Below, piece after piece: positions 9,706 through 19,864 of a DNA stretch of 64,000 nt; the first letter of the stretch is position 1; each line of letters opens with the position of its first letter. The stretch is taken from positions 5,867,141-5,931,140 of the forward strand of contig NZ_CP091913.1 of assembly GCF_022063185.1 (NCBI RefSeq), given 5' to 3'. This DNA comes from Nostoc sp. UHCC 0870. Its GTDB lineage: Bacteria > Cyanobacteriota > Cyanobacteriia > Cyanobacteriales > Nostocaceae. The position numbers were made by a program, and so were the translations under genes. The notes beneath the pieces were generated by a model, which was not told the DNA's origin, did no database searches, and saw only the letters and a list, made by a program, of their open reading frames with translations.

Positions 9706-11293
9706 AATTCTTACCTACGTGAATCAATTGTTTCAGTAATATTGAAGTTTTCCGATCGCAGTTACTGTTGTTGTAAGACACAAGCAACTCGCTAAAAGTT
9801 GAGACTTTCAGCATACTTTTTACCACTCTCAAAGAAGATGTTTTTCGCACCCTCAAGTCGTATCAAATTAACCCCTAGCATCCTTTGAAAAAGGACTTTA
9901 CCAGGGATGAAAATATTTGATTGGCAATACTAATTTCGACAATCTTGACGACAGATCAATTTTTGATCAGGGCGATAGCTGAAAACTTTCCCTGATCTCT
10001 GCATTCTCTGTTCTTGTATGGTCTAAAGAAAAATAGTCAGTTTTAGGGTTGTCGCTAGTATCCTTATATGAGTAGCGATATCTGAAAAAGTAGCTACCGA
10101 TCAAGCTTTAAGCTACTTCCAAATGAAAAATTATTCCAAACTTTCTTTTGAGATGGGTGTTTCCACAGACACCATATTACAGGCGCGGAGAATACTCATC
10201 CCACAGGATGGATAATTTATGTTTGGGATACCCCAGGCTTATCTGACACAGAACGATACTCTTATACTTCAATTGCGAGATGTTGCCTGTGGGCATCTAG
10301 CTAGAAGGTAGGGAACACATAAATAACCTTATAGTGACATCATACTGTGTATTTACTGAAGTGTCTATTGTTTTATCCAGTAACTTTACATACTTTTAAC
10401 ATTATGAGTGAAGGCAGGGCTGTTTCATTCCCTAAAAGACTGTAATTTACAAGCGTATCAGTCAAAAAAATCAGGTTGTTAAAAACTCTAGTTGGGTCAA
10501 AAATCAGGCGCGCCTACGGTGGACGGAAGGCGATCGCACTTAAAATCACTGTTTCAAGCAGTAATTTTTCCATTACCAACTCACTAAAATTTCTGGTTGA
10601 TACTCTTGACAAAATCCTGTAATATCTTGATTTTTCATTAGTCCCGCGCACCATTCGGACTTAGTTTGTGTAACCCAATACTTTTCAACTTTCCTCTAAA
10701 AGTGAGTAAGATTTTACCATATCATTACCTTTTCTTAAACTTGTGGAATTAGATTTGGCATGGAAATAAAAATATATTTCTGTGGAGTAATGTCTACTCT
10801 AAAAATAAATATATCCATAAACAATATCTTATATGATACATAAGTAAAATTTAACACTATGTATGTACAAAGTGTAAGATTTTATACTTTTAAGAGTAAT
10901 TAAGAAAATCTTGAAAAGTTTTATCACTGGGTATTTAAATTTTTGCTTTCTAATAAACTTGTATAGGAGTAGTTCAGCCAATAAGTATAAACATTATGTC
11001 TAATAACAAAAATAATTAATAAACGATACAGAGGATTAGTTATTTATATGTATAAATATAAAAATATTAGCTGATATATCTCTCATAAAAATATAAAATA
11101 GTAACTAGATATATATTGATTGCAAAATCTAAAAATCATCTATTGAAGTAAATACAAGAAAAAATAATTGGGGAATGTAAAAATATTTTTTCACGTAAAT
11201 TACATTATATTACTTTATAATACAAAAAATATGCTTTTTTGATTTTAAATAAATCAAAAACTTAGTAGTTTTATTCTAGGAACATCCCCCACA
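9706..11293. other. Long non-coding gap, AT-rich toward the right
   Basis: About 1.6 kb with no credible gene on either strand. The left half has normal composition and includes a short palindrome (GATCAATTTTTGATC near 9954) and one HIP1 site near 10531. From about 10,700 to 11,290 it becomes very AT-rich, with many TATA and AAAATAT runs just before the Crp-type gene. I see no tRNA-like fold or transposase remnant in it. Confidence 0.6.
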
Positions 11294-11890
11294 ATGTCAT
11301 CGATTATCTTTACGCCTAATGCTTCTATTTTATCTAATAAATCTACCTTTAATGAACAGTTACCACAAAGGCTATTTACTCGTCGAGAAGTCATTGAGCC
11401 TTGCCATGACGTACTTTGGATGATTGAGCGTGGGGCAGTTCGTACACTAACCTGGGGTGAAGATGGAACATTTATTACTCTAGGATATTGGGGGGCTGGT
11501 GATTTAATCGGCTACCCTTTATCCAAAGTTAACCCTTATCAAATTGAATGTTTAACCAGTGTGGAAGTAAGCACTATCCCGGCACACCTTTGGCATCAAT
11601 ATATAGATGCTTTAGTTGCTCACATTCAAACTTCTGAGGAGCTTTTAAATATACTGAGCTACAAACCTATCTCACTACGTTTATGGGAATTTTTAGTGTG
11701 GTTAAGTAAAAAATTTGGACGCAATGTAGAAAAGGGGTGTTTGATTGAATTATATATTACCCATCAGGAAATTGCAGAGGTGTTAAGCACAACCAGAGTA
11801 ACAATAACCCGCCTACTTCAAGAATTTGAAACAGCAGAAAGGCTGTTACGTTATCAACGTCGGATTATTCTATGTCTACCGAATAAATAA
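11294..11890 (+). CDS. Crp/Fnr-family transcriptional regulator
   Basis: A 198-residue protein. The N-terminal half (about residues 20-110) has the cyclic-nucleotide-binding beta-roll pattern (GAVRTLTWGEDGTFITLGYWGAGDLIGYPL). The C-terminal part is a winged helix with THQEIAEVLSTTRVTITRLLQEFE as the recognition region (about 152-175). There is no Cys set for an Fe-S cluster, so it is not a true FNR. The effector is unknown; the phosphate-binding Arg of cAMP receptors is not evident. It sits 122 bp upstream of a porin gene on the same strand and could regulate it, though that is inference. Confidence 0.85.
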   Translation: MSSIIFTPNASILSNKSTFNEQLPQRLFTRREVIEPCHDVLWMIERGAVRTLTWGEDGTFITLGYWGAGDLIGYPLSKVNPYQIECLTSVEVSTIPAHLWHQYIDALVAHIQTSEELLNILSYKPISLRLWEFLVWLSKKFGRNVEKGCLIELYITHQEIAEVLSTTRVTITRLLQEFETAERLLRYQRRIILCLPNK

Positions 11891-12054
11891 CTGTAAACAT
11901 AGTAAAAAAATCAGCAATCCTCTTGTGCTAATTACAAGAAGATATGTATAATAATCACTGAAACTCATGTGTAAATTATCTCAACTAAAATTATTGAGCT
12001 AGAAATTCTACCATGACTTGGCATGAAATCGTTGGTGTGAGAGGAAGTACAATC

Positions 12055-13644
12055 ATGACAAAATTATTCTGGAACGCTTTAAAAGCAAGTCCAGCAGTTT
12101 TTGCAGCTACCTTTTTGGCTGCTAACAGTGCTTTGGCTGGGGAAGCAAATGAAAAGGTGACAAGTGTTGCCCAATTGACCCAAGCATCTCAAGAAATCGG
12201 TCAAGTAACATCTGTATCACAGTTTTCTGACGTACAGCCTACAGACTGGGCTTTCCAAGCATTGCAATCTTTGGTTGAGCGTTACGGTTGTATCGCAGGT
12301 TATCCCAACGGCACATACCGTGGTAACAGAGCGTTGACTCGGTATGAATTTGCTGCTGGTTTGAATGCTTGTTTGGACAGAGTTAACGAACTGATTGCTA
12401 CAGCTACAGCTGATTTGGTAACTAAGGAAGACCTAGCTACCTTACAGCGTTTGCAAGAAGAATTTTCTGCTGAATTGGCAACCCTGCGTGGTCGTGTCGA
12501 TGCGTTGGAAGCTCGTACTTCTGAATTGGAAGCTAATCAGTTCTCTACTACCACCAAACTTTCTGGGGAAGCAATTTTTGGCTTGTCTCAAGTATTTGGT
12601 GATCAAAGAGCCGGTGGTGGAGACCTGCAATCCAACACCACATTCTCTAACCGGGTGCGGTTAACACTGAACACCAGCTTCACTGGTAAAGACAGGCTGC
12701 AAACTCGTTTGAATTCCGGTAACATCGTTGAAAATACTGGTGTAACTGGTACTAGAATGACCCGTTTAGGCTTTGAAGAAGACAATGGCAACAACGTTGA
12801 AATTGATAAAGTAAACTACGCTTTCAACCTTGGTCCAGCACGAGTCAAGATTGATGCTGTCGGTGCTGAGTTGTATGACAACATCAACGTCTTCAACCCT
12901 GACTTCAGCAGCAGTGGTAGTGGTGCGCTTTCTCGCTTTGGACGTTTCAGCCCGATTTATCGCCTGGGTTCTGGTGGTGCTGGTTTGACAGTTGAATTCA
13001 ATCCTCGTGGCCCTTTGACATTGAGCGCAGCTTATTTAGCACCTAACGCTAATCAACCAGCTGATCGTAATGGTGTCTTCGATGGTGCTAACGCTATCTT
13101 CGGTCAAATAGCTTTCAAACCAAGCAAAGCATTCAATGTAGGTTTTACCTATGCTCGTGCTTATCAGAATAATGTTGATGGTGTAAACCTTACGGCTAGT
13201 ACAGGAAGCAGTATAGCAGCAAGCTCTGCTCGTAGACCCTTTGGTAATGTTGCCAGTTCATCCAACAACTACGGTATCCAAGCTAGTTTCCAACCCAGTT
13301 CTAAATTAGCAGTTGGTGGTTGGGTAGGTTACATTGATGCAAAATCCGAAGTTGGTAATCAAGATGCTGACATTTGGCACTGGGCTGCTAACTTGGCTGT
13401 GAAAGATTTTGGTAGAGAAGGTAACACCCTTGGTTTTATTTTTGGTCAACCACCTAAACTAACTGGTGGTACTGGAGTTACCAGAGACACCAACACTTCT
13501 TATCACTTAGAAGGACTCTACAAAATCCGCCTTACCGATAACATTCAGGTAACACCTGGATTGTTGGTTATCTTTAACCCTGAGCATAATGACAACAACG
13601 ACACCATCTACGTTGGTACTCTCCGTACTACCTTCAGGTTCTAA
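12055..13644 (+). CDS. SLH-domain outer-membrane porin (OprB family, iron-uptake type)
   Basis: A 529-residue outer-membrane protein. A signal peptide (about 1-29, ending ANSALA) is followed by one SLH domain (about 48-110; FSDVQPTDWAFQALQSLVERYGC, GYPNGTYRGNRALTRYEFA) that anchors it to peptidoglycan. A short coiled coil (LQRLQEEFSAELATLRGRVDALEAR) leads into an OprB-type beta-barrel that ends in Phe, the usual signature for barrel assembly. Such porins are the major solute and iron channels of cyanobacteria. The ATG at 12055 was chosen because the signal peptide begins there and GAGGAAG lies upstream; the in-frame ATG at 12013 would add 14 residues before it. A terminator follows at 13690. 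Confidence 0.9.
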   Translation: MTKLFWNALKASPAVFAATFLAANSALAGEANEKVTSVAQLTQASQEIGQVTSVSQFSDVQPTDWAFQALQSLVERYGCIAGYPNGTYRGNRALTRYEFAAGLNACLDRVNELIATATADLVTKEDLATLQRLQEEFSAELATLRGRVDALEARTSELEANQFSTTTKLSGEAIFGLSQVFGDQRAGGGDLQSNTTFSNRVRLTLNTSFTGKDRLQTRLNSGNIVENTGVTGTRMTRLGFEEDNGNNVEIDKVNYAFNLGPARVKIDAVGAELYDNINVFNPDFSSSGSGALSRFGRFSPIYRLGSGGAGLTVEFNPRGPLTLSAAYLAPNANQPADRNGVFDGANAIFGQIAFKPSKAFNVGFTYARAYQNNVDGVNLTASTGSSIAASSARRPFGNVASSSNNYGIQASFQPSSKLAVGGWVGYIDAKSEVGNQDADIWHWAANLAVKDFGREGNTLGFIFGQPPKLTGGTGVTRDTNTSYHLEGLYKIRLTDNIQVTPGLLVIFNPEHNDNNDTIYVGTLRTTFRF

Positions 13645-13689
13645 ATCTGTGATGGTTAGTAGATAGGTAATTAAATATCTATTACAGGT

Positions 13690-13717
13690 AAAAGCCCGCC
13701 AGCAAGCGGGCTTTTTT
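13690..13717 (+). terminator. Rho-independent terminator after the porin gene
   Basis: AAAAGCCCGC at 13690-13699 pairs with GCGGGCTTTT at 13706-13715 around a 6-nt loop and is followed by a T run. It overlaps the 3' end of the convergent small gene by one base and may work in both directions. Confidence 0.85.
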
Positions 13718-13977
13718 TATTCGAGATTAGAATCTTGCTGCTTCAACAAATCTGATGGAGGCCGATCGCTACTCCAAGCCCACCATACACAACCACATCG
13801 GCAGTTGTAAAACTCCTGCCATTTGCGACGATGATTTTCTGTGAATACAGGCGATCGCCGATTCATCCAAACTTGCACAGCCTCTAAGCTACTAGCACGG
13901 CAACTAGGGCAGCAAAATTGATAAGCGTGAATTGCCTTGTTTGTCCATTCAGGTGGGATGGGAGCAAAAGCGTCCAT
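13717..13977 (-). CDS. Small zinc-ribbon-like protein of unknown function
   Basis: An 86-residue protein with two Cys pairs, CCPSC near residue 23 and CRCGC near 59, spaced like a treble-clef or zinc-ribbon fold. Several Trp and Arg residues surround the second pair (RKWQEFYNCRCGCVWWAW). I do not recognise a named family. The start Met is followed by a plausible soluble protein, and the gene ends at the porin terminator. Metal binding is inferred from the Cys pattern only. Confidence 0.6.
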   Translation of the reverse strand: MDAFAPIPPEWTNKAIHAYQFCCPSCRASSLEAVQVWMNRRSPVFTENHRRKWQEFYNCRCGCVWWAWSSDRPPSDLLKQQDSNLE

Positions 13978-13988
13978 TAGGATAATTG

Positions 13989-14015
13989 GTAATTCGTAAT
14001 TCGTAATTCGTAATT
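13989..14015. repeat. Short tandem repeat (TAATTCG heptamer)
   Basis: Three to four copies of the heptamer TAATTCG lie between the divergent genes at 13977 and 14068. The same heptamer in the opposite orientation forms the larger array at 40994-41036. This is the short tandemly repeated repetitive type of DNA known from heterocystous cyanobacteria. Confidence 0.8.
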
Positions 14016-14067
14016 AAGAAAGCTAGTCGGTGTTTTTTCTGACACCACACTCATCATAATAGAATAC

Positions 14068-14673
14068 ATGGAGTCAAACATTGAAATTCGCCGTTTGTTA
14101 GATGTGATGCCTGCTTCTGGGCGCATGACAACTAAAATTGTCAGTAAACCAGAGCAGTCTCAGGTGATAGATGCGGCCTTTCCTTTACCTTGGAATCAGG
14201 AGCGACCGATATATATTAATTTTGACTTATGGGGTCGCCTGTCGAAACCGCAACGGGATTTACTACTGTTGCAGAAAGTTGCTTGGTTGAGGGAGGTGAG
14301 ATGGTTTAAACCAGATATTTATCAAGGTGTAGCTTTGGCTGGGTTGATAGGTGCATTGGTAGAATCTACCCAATCGGATTTTGTAGGTATAGCTGTAGCT
14401 GGGGGATTAAGCGCGATCGCTCTCACACGCATTTGGCGTAATAATAAATCCCCAGAATCAGTCATAAATGCTGATTTAACAGCGATTAAAGTAGCCCAAA
14501 GACGGGGTTACTCAGAAACCCAAGCTGCACAGCATTTATTAGCTGCTATTGAGACAATCAACAAAATTGAAGGTAATTCTGGCTTAAATTTTACTGATTT
14601 AATTCGTTGCCAAAATTTAAGAGCGATCGCTGGTTTGTCACCAATTGCTGTACCAGAAACTTACGGGAAATAA
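14068..14673 (+). CDS. DUF3318 protein
   Basis: A 201-residue protein matching the cyanobacterial DUF3318 pattern as I remember it. The N-terminal RRLLDVMPASGRM is followed by INFDLWGRLSKPQRDLLLLQKVAWL, two hydrophobic stretches (about 88-120) that could be membrane hairpins, and a helical C-terminus (QRRGYSETQAAQHLLAAIE). Function is unknown. It stands alone; a MITE begins directly after its stop codon, so transcription probably reads into that element. Confidence 0.75.
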   Translation: MESNIEIRRLLDVMPASGRMTTKIVSKPEQSQVIDAAFPLPWNQERPIYINFDLWGRLSKPQRDLLLLQKVAWLREVRWFKPDIYQGVALAGLIGALVESTQSDFVGIAVAGGLSAIALTRIWRNNKSPESVINADLTAIKVAQRRGYSETQAAQHLLAAIETINKIEGNSGLNFTDLIRCQNLRAIAGLSPIAVPETYGK

Positions 14674-14852
14674 GAGGATGTTTGAAAAGAAAAGTTTTGG
14701 GCGAATATAATCCGCTACTAAACAAACAAAGTCCGCCTGCGCGGACTAACCAAAAACTAGGACTTTCAAACCCACGGAGGTGGGTTTCGTCTGTATAGCC
14801 GCGATTTCTAATCGCCGGGGCTAGTATTAATTTAGACTTTTCAAACACCCTC
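14674..14852. mobile_element. MITE with 16-bp terminal inverted repeats
   Basis: A 179-bp element bounded by GAGGATGTTTGAAAAG at 14674-14689 and CTTTTCAAACACCCTC at 14837-14852, which are inverted repeats with one mismatch. The inside has two hairpins (AGTCCGCCTGCGCGGACT and AACCCACGGAGGTGGGTT) and no coding capacity. No target duplication is obvious. It abuts the stop codon of the DUF3318 gene. A single end of the same type lies at 41675. Confidence 0.8.
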
Positions 14853-14940
14853 CAAGACAGTCCCTAGGAGTTGTTTAATTTTGACTTGATTCTCAATGCT
14901 GAGTGTTGTAAGTGCTGATTTCATTAGAGTTTGAGCCGCG

Positions 14941-16611
14941 CTAATCTTGGCTACCTGTCAATAATATTTTTGTTTCCGACTCTCCCACCTTCTTTAATTG
15001 GCGTGTCATTTGGAACAACAACAAACCTAAAATACCTGTGTGTCCCATAATTGCCAAGAAAGCTGTCATTGCTGATAAGTCGCGTGATGGGGACAAAGCA
15101 ATAATAGGTGCAGCTACGGAAAATAGCCACAAGAAAGTTTGGTTTTGGATACGAGAAAATAATATGGCTAAAGTAACTACGGGTAAAATTATCACAGCAC
15201 CCAGAACACCGTTAGTCCAAAATAGCCTCTGTCCATTTTTCATCAATAGAAGTAGCTGGGTTAAGGCTGCATAGATGGCTGCTAAAGTACCAGCAAAAAT
15301 TAGCGCGATTAGGGTATAGAATTTGTCAGTGGCACTGCTTAAAGAGATCAGAGTGAACAAACTTAAGCCGCTAATAGCGATTATGGCATTAATGGCGATC
15401 GCAACTACACCCGGACTTTTTTTACCCCAAATTAAATCTTGCATTAACTGACCCTTCCCTCCCTGCTGGGAAGCCATGTGACGATAACGCGCCCAATCTT
15501 GTAAGTTGTGACGGTGGGGAGTCAGTGCGGCGATTAAATATAAGAACAAAAACAAATTCAGAAATAGCAGGGAAGCTATATTTTCTGTGAATGCAGAAGA
15601 ATAGTCATACTTACCAAAGACTAATTTTGGCCAATTTGCACAGCCGATGGTGATCATGGTAAAAGCAGTAGTGAGTAAATAACTCTGCTGTTTACTCAGC
15701 ATGGTAGTATTGCGATCGCGGAAGCAACGTTGTAATGATTGCCAGAAAAAATAACTTCCCAGCAAGTGAATCAATACAGCAAAGCCCATAATAATTACCC
15801 AACTATTGCCTAATGGTAGAGCAAACCACTGGAAATTAGCTAAATCTTGGTAACGAATAAAATAGTATGGGTTAATCAGTGTTAAAACTGCAAATGGGTA
15901 ATCAAATAATCTTGCATCTCTGAATCCTTGCTGAGTTAAGAGTAGAAACCCCAAAACTGCACTACTTCCTAACCAAGCTTGAAAGCCACCTAGCCAAGAA
16001 CCAACTAAGCTAAATAACAGTGCGCCACTGAAGTAAAATAGGCTAGTAGTTATGACGATTAGATAGAAGCTGAAAATGAAACTCAAAGAAATTTCAGCAT
16101 TCAAACCTAACCATAAATGCACAGGGATTGCTGTACATATCCCCAGATAAACAAGTATAGGGACTCCCAACATTTTACCGAAGAGAATGCTTTGTGGTGA
16201 TTGGGGACTCAAGCGAATAAAATTCAGCGTATCGCGTCGTTCTTCAGCAGATAAATCATTGATAAGTAGATAACTACCCGCCACGAGAATTGCAAAAAAT
16301 CCGATAATACTCAAGCTGGTAAATATGTCTTGAAACCATAGCTGCCAGTTTATATTTATATTACCAGAATTATCTAAAAAACATTGATTTGCAATATCTA
16401 CATACTTATCTGTACAGTATCTATTCGGTCTAGGATACAAGATATGATCCTTATTCGGTAAGAGAGTTTGAAAATAAATAAATACTCCCAACTGACTCAG
16501 TAATGAGGTAGTAATTGCTAGTAGCACATTACGTTTATATAAACGCCCTTTAATTTCCCTTAATAATTGGGGATTCCAGTCTCCGATTTGATTTAGCCAA
16601 TTAGTGTGCAT
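14941..16611 (-). CDS. ABC-2 type transporter permease
   Basis: A 556-residue membrane protein with 12 or more hydrophobic segments. The N-terminal GDWNPQLLREIKGRL motif is shared with the upstream permease, as is LSAEERRDTLNFIRLSPQSPQSILFGKMLGVPILVYLG in the first membrane domain. Two such permeases and one ATPase on the same strand form an exporter operon; this is the last gene, 164 bp after its paralogue. The substrate is unknown. A second homologous block at about residues 330-360 and 405-420 (QSYLLTTAFTM, GKKSPGVVAIAINAIIAI) suggests an internal duplication of the membrane fold. Confidence 0.8.
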   Translation of the reverse strand: MHTNWLNQIGDWNPQLLREIKGRLYKRNVLLAITTSLLSQLGVFIYFQTLLPNKDHILYPRPNRYCTDKYVDIANQCFLDNSGNININWQLWFQDIFTSLSIIGFFAILVAGSYLLINDLSAEERRDTLNFIRLSPQSPQSILFGKMLGVPILVYLGICTAIPVHLWLGLNAEISLSFIFSFYLIVITTSLFYFSGALLFSLVGSWLGGFQAWLGSSAVLGFLLLTQQGFRDARLFDYPFAVLTLINPYYFIRYQDLANFQWFALPLGNSWVIIMGFAVLIHLLGSYFFWQSLQRCFRDRNTTMLSKQQSYLLTTAFTMITIGCANWPKLVFGKYDYSSAFTENIASLLFLNLFLFLYLIAALTPHRHNLQDWARYRHMASQQGGKGQLMQDLIWGKKSPGVVAIAINAIIAISGLSLFTLISLSSATDKFYTLIALIFAGTLAAIYAALTQLLLLMKNGQRLFWTNGVLGAVIILPVVTLAILFSRIQNQTFLWLFSVAAPIIALSPSRDLSAMTAFLAIMGHTGILGLLLFQMTRQLKKVGESETKILLTGSQD

Positions 16612-16775
16612 AGTTAAAACTTGTTTGGTAATTGGTTTACAGGGCTTACGTAACTGGGATATTATTTTCAGTTCTTAGAGAGGACTTTAGTCCTGATTTT
16701 ATTCGGTTAGCACTTCTCTGATGTACTCTCTTAATAATCAGGAGAGGACTGAAGTCCTCACTACAAACGATATAG

Positions 16776-18683
16776 TTAACGTCCGGTGAGTAATGCTTGA
16801 CTAGCTGATTCTCCTGCTAATTTTATCTGCTTGTTGAGTTTAAAATTCAACAAAGCTAAGACGGCTAATTCAGCTAGGAGTGACATAAAAACTGTGATTG
16901 TTGCAGAATCTTGAATTCCTATCCAAGGAAAACTAGAAAATAACCAAATAAGAGAATTTTTAGCGGGAGAAATGCCTAAAAATCCTAAGATAGTGGGTGG
17001 TAAAAACATGACTATACCTATAGTCCCAATTGCCCAAATACCGCGCTTGGGAGTTTTCATTAATAGCATGATTTGAGCTAAGGTAGTGTAGATCATCATC
17101 ATACTAATAAATAAAGCTACAGCTAAAATAGCTTTCAGTCTGCCAATCTCATTTACCCAATCAATAGCACTGTTATTTTTGAAATTTAACAGGGGTGCAA
17201 GAATAATCCAAGCTACTAGGGGGGTGAGAATTATTAAGAGGTTAATAGTCATTGCTACCAAAGCTGGACTTTTTTCACCCCAAATTACATCTTTTAACCA
17301 TGAACTATGCAAAAAAGCTTTGCGATTAGAAACTTGGTGATAACTATATCTTGACCAATCTTGAATTTCTTGGCGATGGGGTGATAAAATTCCTATCATC
17401 CCGAACAGTAAAACCAAGTTAAAAAACGCCAGAATAACAAAGCTTTCAACTATTTGGTGATTCAAATCATAGTAGCAATCCTTCACGTAAGGAGAACAGT
17501 AGTTATTTGTATATTGTAGAGTAAATCCCCAAAGAACTAATTGACAACAACCTACAAATAAATAACTCTGAGATTTATTGAAAATGGCTATGTTCGGATT
17601 GCGAAAACGACGCTTTAGTGCTTGCCAAGCCCAGTAAATGCCAACACCATAGTTAAATAAATGTAAGCCTACTAAACCCACAAGACTTTTACCTAGTGGT
17701 AAATAGAAAAACTGTAATTTCTCAAGAGAGGATTGATCATCGCGACTGAATAAGTTACCAAATAGATAACTCATCATATCAAACGGGCTTAATAGCTGTA
17801 ACCACGTTGCTGTATTGTGAAAGTTGGTGCTGTGTGATGATAAATTCAGAGTAATGAACAAATATAGTAACACTGCACCACTAGCTAACCAAGGTTCAAA
17901 ACCATTAAATGAACGACTAATTAAACCAAATAGCAGTGCATAACTGTAGAAGAAAATGCAGCTAGCTAAGAGTATGATATCAAAATTCAGAATGTGACTA
18001 AAGGCAATTTTTGCAGATAATCCTGCTAACAAATGTAAGGGTAAGGCAGCTATAACTATGAGATAAATAACAATTGGCACTCCTAACATTTTGCCTGTTA
18101 AAATACTCACCTCTGATTGAGGAGTTAAACGCAAAAAATTGAGAGTGCCGCGACGCTCTTCTTGGGCTAAATTATTGATGAGTAAATATGTGCCTGCAAC
18201 TAACAAGATAAAGACAAACATTACACTGAGAGTTAAGAATGTATATTCCCAGTGGTCTCGCCACCACAATGACATATTTATTTGGTCGCTGGGGCAGAAT
18301 TTATCATAGAGAAGCTTATTAATATTAGTCTGCTCAGTTTTTAAGTTAGCTAGTTGTGTTTTTAATACCTGAAGTTTTTCTGGATCAAAGTTAGTATTAC
18401 CAGTATAGGTATTAATTTTTTGCTGAACTATATCAATTTGTGGATAGAGTGAATTGATACGCTGTTTATAACCTGCACTTAAATTGCAATATGTTTCAGA
18501 CATGGCATATTTTTCGCCAGGATAAGAACCAAATTGATATAGCACAACTCCCAGTTGTCCAATAAGTGATAAGCCAACAGCAATGACTAAATTAAAAACT
18601 TTGAGGCGACCTTTAATTTCTCTCAATAATTGAGGATTCCAGTCACCTATTTTATCGATAAAATTCTGCATCATTGTCAACAT
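16776..18683 (-). CDS. ABC-2 type transporter permease, paralogue
   Basis: A 635-residue membrane protein related along its whole length to the next gene. It shares GDWNPQLLREIKGRLK, QEERRGTLNFLRLTPQSEVSILTGKMLGVPIVIYL, and WGEKSPALVAMTINLLIILTP. It differs by a roughly 80-residue periplasmic insert after the first membrane segment (about 55-135, with a QQKINTYTGNTNFDPEKLQVLKTQ coiled stretch). It starts 15 bp after the ATPase gene and is surely co-transcribed with it. Two different permeases suggest a heterodimeric exporter. Start Met choices at 18683, 18674 or 18671 make little difference. Confidence 0.82.
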   Translation of the reverse strand: MLTMMQNFIDKIGDWNPQLLREIKGRLKVFNLVIAVGLSLIGQLGVVLYQFGSYPGEKYAMSETYCNLSAGYKQRINSLYPQIDIVQQKINTYTGNTNFDPEKLQVLKTQLANLKTEQTNINKLLYDKFCPSDQINMSLWWRDHWEYTFLTLSVMFVFILLVAGTYLLINNLAQEERRGTLNFLRLTPQSEVSILTGKMLGVPIVIYLIVIAALPLHLLAGLSAKIAFSHILNFDIILLASCIFFYSYALLFGLISRSFNGFEPWLASGAVLLYLFITLNLSSHSTNFHNTATWLQLLSPFDMMSYLFGNLFSRDDQSSLEKLQFFYLPLGKSLVGLVGLHLFNYGVGIYWAWQALKRRFRNPNIAIFNKSQSYLFVGCCQLVLWGFTLQYTNNYCSPYVKDCYYDLNHQIVESFVILAFFNLVLLFGMIGILSPHRQEIQDWSRYSYHQVSNRKAFLHSSWLKDVIWGEKSPALVAMTINLLIILTPLVAWIILAPLLNFKNNSAIDWVNEIGRLKAILAVALFISMMMIYTTLAQIMLLMKTPKRGIWAIGTIGIVMFLPPTILGFLGISPAKNSLIWLFSSFPWIGIQDSATITVFMSLLAELAVLALLNFKLNKQIKLAGESASQALLTGR

Positions 18684-18698
18684 TTCCCCATTAAATAA

Positions 18699-19649
18699 TT
18701 AAGATGCTTGTTTGTGTCCCAGTTTCAAGAAAATACTTTCTAGGTCTTCTTGTATGCAGTGAAAATCAGTTATGGGAAACCCAGATTTAACTAGCGATCG
18801 CAATAATTCAGCGCAATCTTCCTGTGTACCTGAAAAATTCACTCTTAAGCTATTTTTTCCTGGTAGTTTTTCCCACTCTTCTACACAAGGATGATGTTTA
18901 ACTTCGCTTAAAAGTGCCTCTAAATCACCCAAAGTTGATAAAATTATTTGTTGACGAGACAGCCTTTGATAAAGATGTTGGAGTGAAGCACTTTCTACTA
19001 AAAAACCTAATTCCATAATGCCTACAGAACTACACAGTTCTGCTAAGTCGCTGAGGACGTGGGAAGAAATTAAGATTGTCATCCCTGCTTCTTGCAAAGC
19101 CTTGATAATTTCCCGAAACTGCATCCTGGCAATGGGGTCAAGTCCAGAAACAGGCTCATCTAATAGCAGTAAAATTGGCTCATGGATAATAGTGCGTGCT
19201 AAACTCAAACGCTGCTTCATCCCTCGCGACAGGGTAGAAATTAGACTGTGGCGTTTATTACCCAGTTGGATGAGTTCTAAAACTTCATGTAAGCGTTGAG
19301 TGCGGCGTGGTTCTCGCAGCCGATACAAACGGGCAAAATAATCTAAGTAATCCCAGACGGTTAAATCTTCATATAGAGGATAATCATCAGGGAGGTAGCC
19401 AAGGCGACGTTTGAGGGTGGGGTTACTCTTGTCACGACGCAGGCGATCGCCGTTAATATAAATCTCACCAGTAGTTGGTTCTTCGGCTGCTGCCAACATT
19501 CGGATGAGAGTTGTCTTACCTGCGCCATTTGGGCCTATGAGTCCATATACTTCACCCATTTGGATTTCTAAGTCCACATCATTCACGGCTACGTGCCGTT
19601 CAAATTGCTTAGTTAATCCACAGGTGCGAATTGCTAATTCTTTTACCAT
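18699..19649 (-). CDS. ABC exporter ATPase (CcmA/NatA type)
   Basis: A 316-residue ATP-binding subunit. It has Walker A (GPNGAGKTTLIRML), the Q loop, the signature LSRGMKQRLSLA, Walker B with catalytic Glu (LLLLDEPVSGLDP) and the H-loop His (LISSHVLSDL). The remaining C-terminal 90 residues are typical of ABC-2 ATPases. The ATG at 19649 is preferred; an in-frame TTG at 19676 would add nine residues. It is the first gene of the operon with the two permeases. The cargo could be a lipid, polysaccharide or drug; nothing in the sequence decides. Confidence 0.88.
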   Translation of the reverse strand: MVKELAIRTCGLTKQFERHVAVNDVDLEIQMGEVYGLIGPNGAGKTTLIRMLAAAEEPTTGEIYINGDRLRRDKSNPTLKRRLGYLPDDYPLYEDLTVWDYLDYFARLYRLREPRRTQRLHEVLELIQLGNKRHSLISTLSRGMKQRLSLARTIIHEPILLLLDEPVSGLDPIARMQFREIIKALQEAGMTILISSHVLSDLAELCSSVGIMELGFLVESASLQHLYQRLSRQQIILSTLGDLEALLSEVKHHPCVEEWEKLPGKNSLRVNFSGTQEDCAELLRSLVKSGFPITDFHCIQEDLESIFLKLGHKQAS

Positions 19650-19830
19650 AGCGGCTGCGGTACGGCTGTTGTTCAAACACTAACCTAACTTCTTTCTACA
19701 GCTTTCGGCAGTTTCGTTACGGAAATTGTAACCAAGTTATCTAGGTAATCGCGCAAAATTAAATTCATTGGTTGAGAGAGGAGATAGGGGCGCAAAATAT
19801 GGATATGTTAGAAGTAGAAGCTATCACGCG

Positions 19831-19860
19831 CTAAACGCCCCGCTACCGCTAACAGCACTC
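19831..19860. repeat. Small dispersed repeat, copy 1
   Basis: CTAAACGCC...GCTACCGCTAACA occurs just before livG and again at 23084-23112 before glk, with two or three differences. Both copies end within about 20 bp of a start codon. This fits the very small dispersed repeats of Nostoc genomes. Confidence 0.6.
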
Positions 19861-19864
19861 GAAA

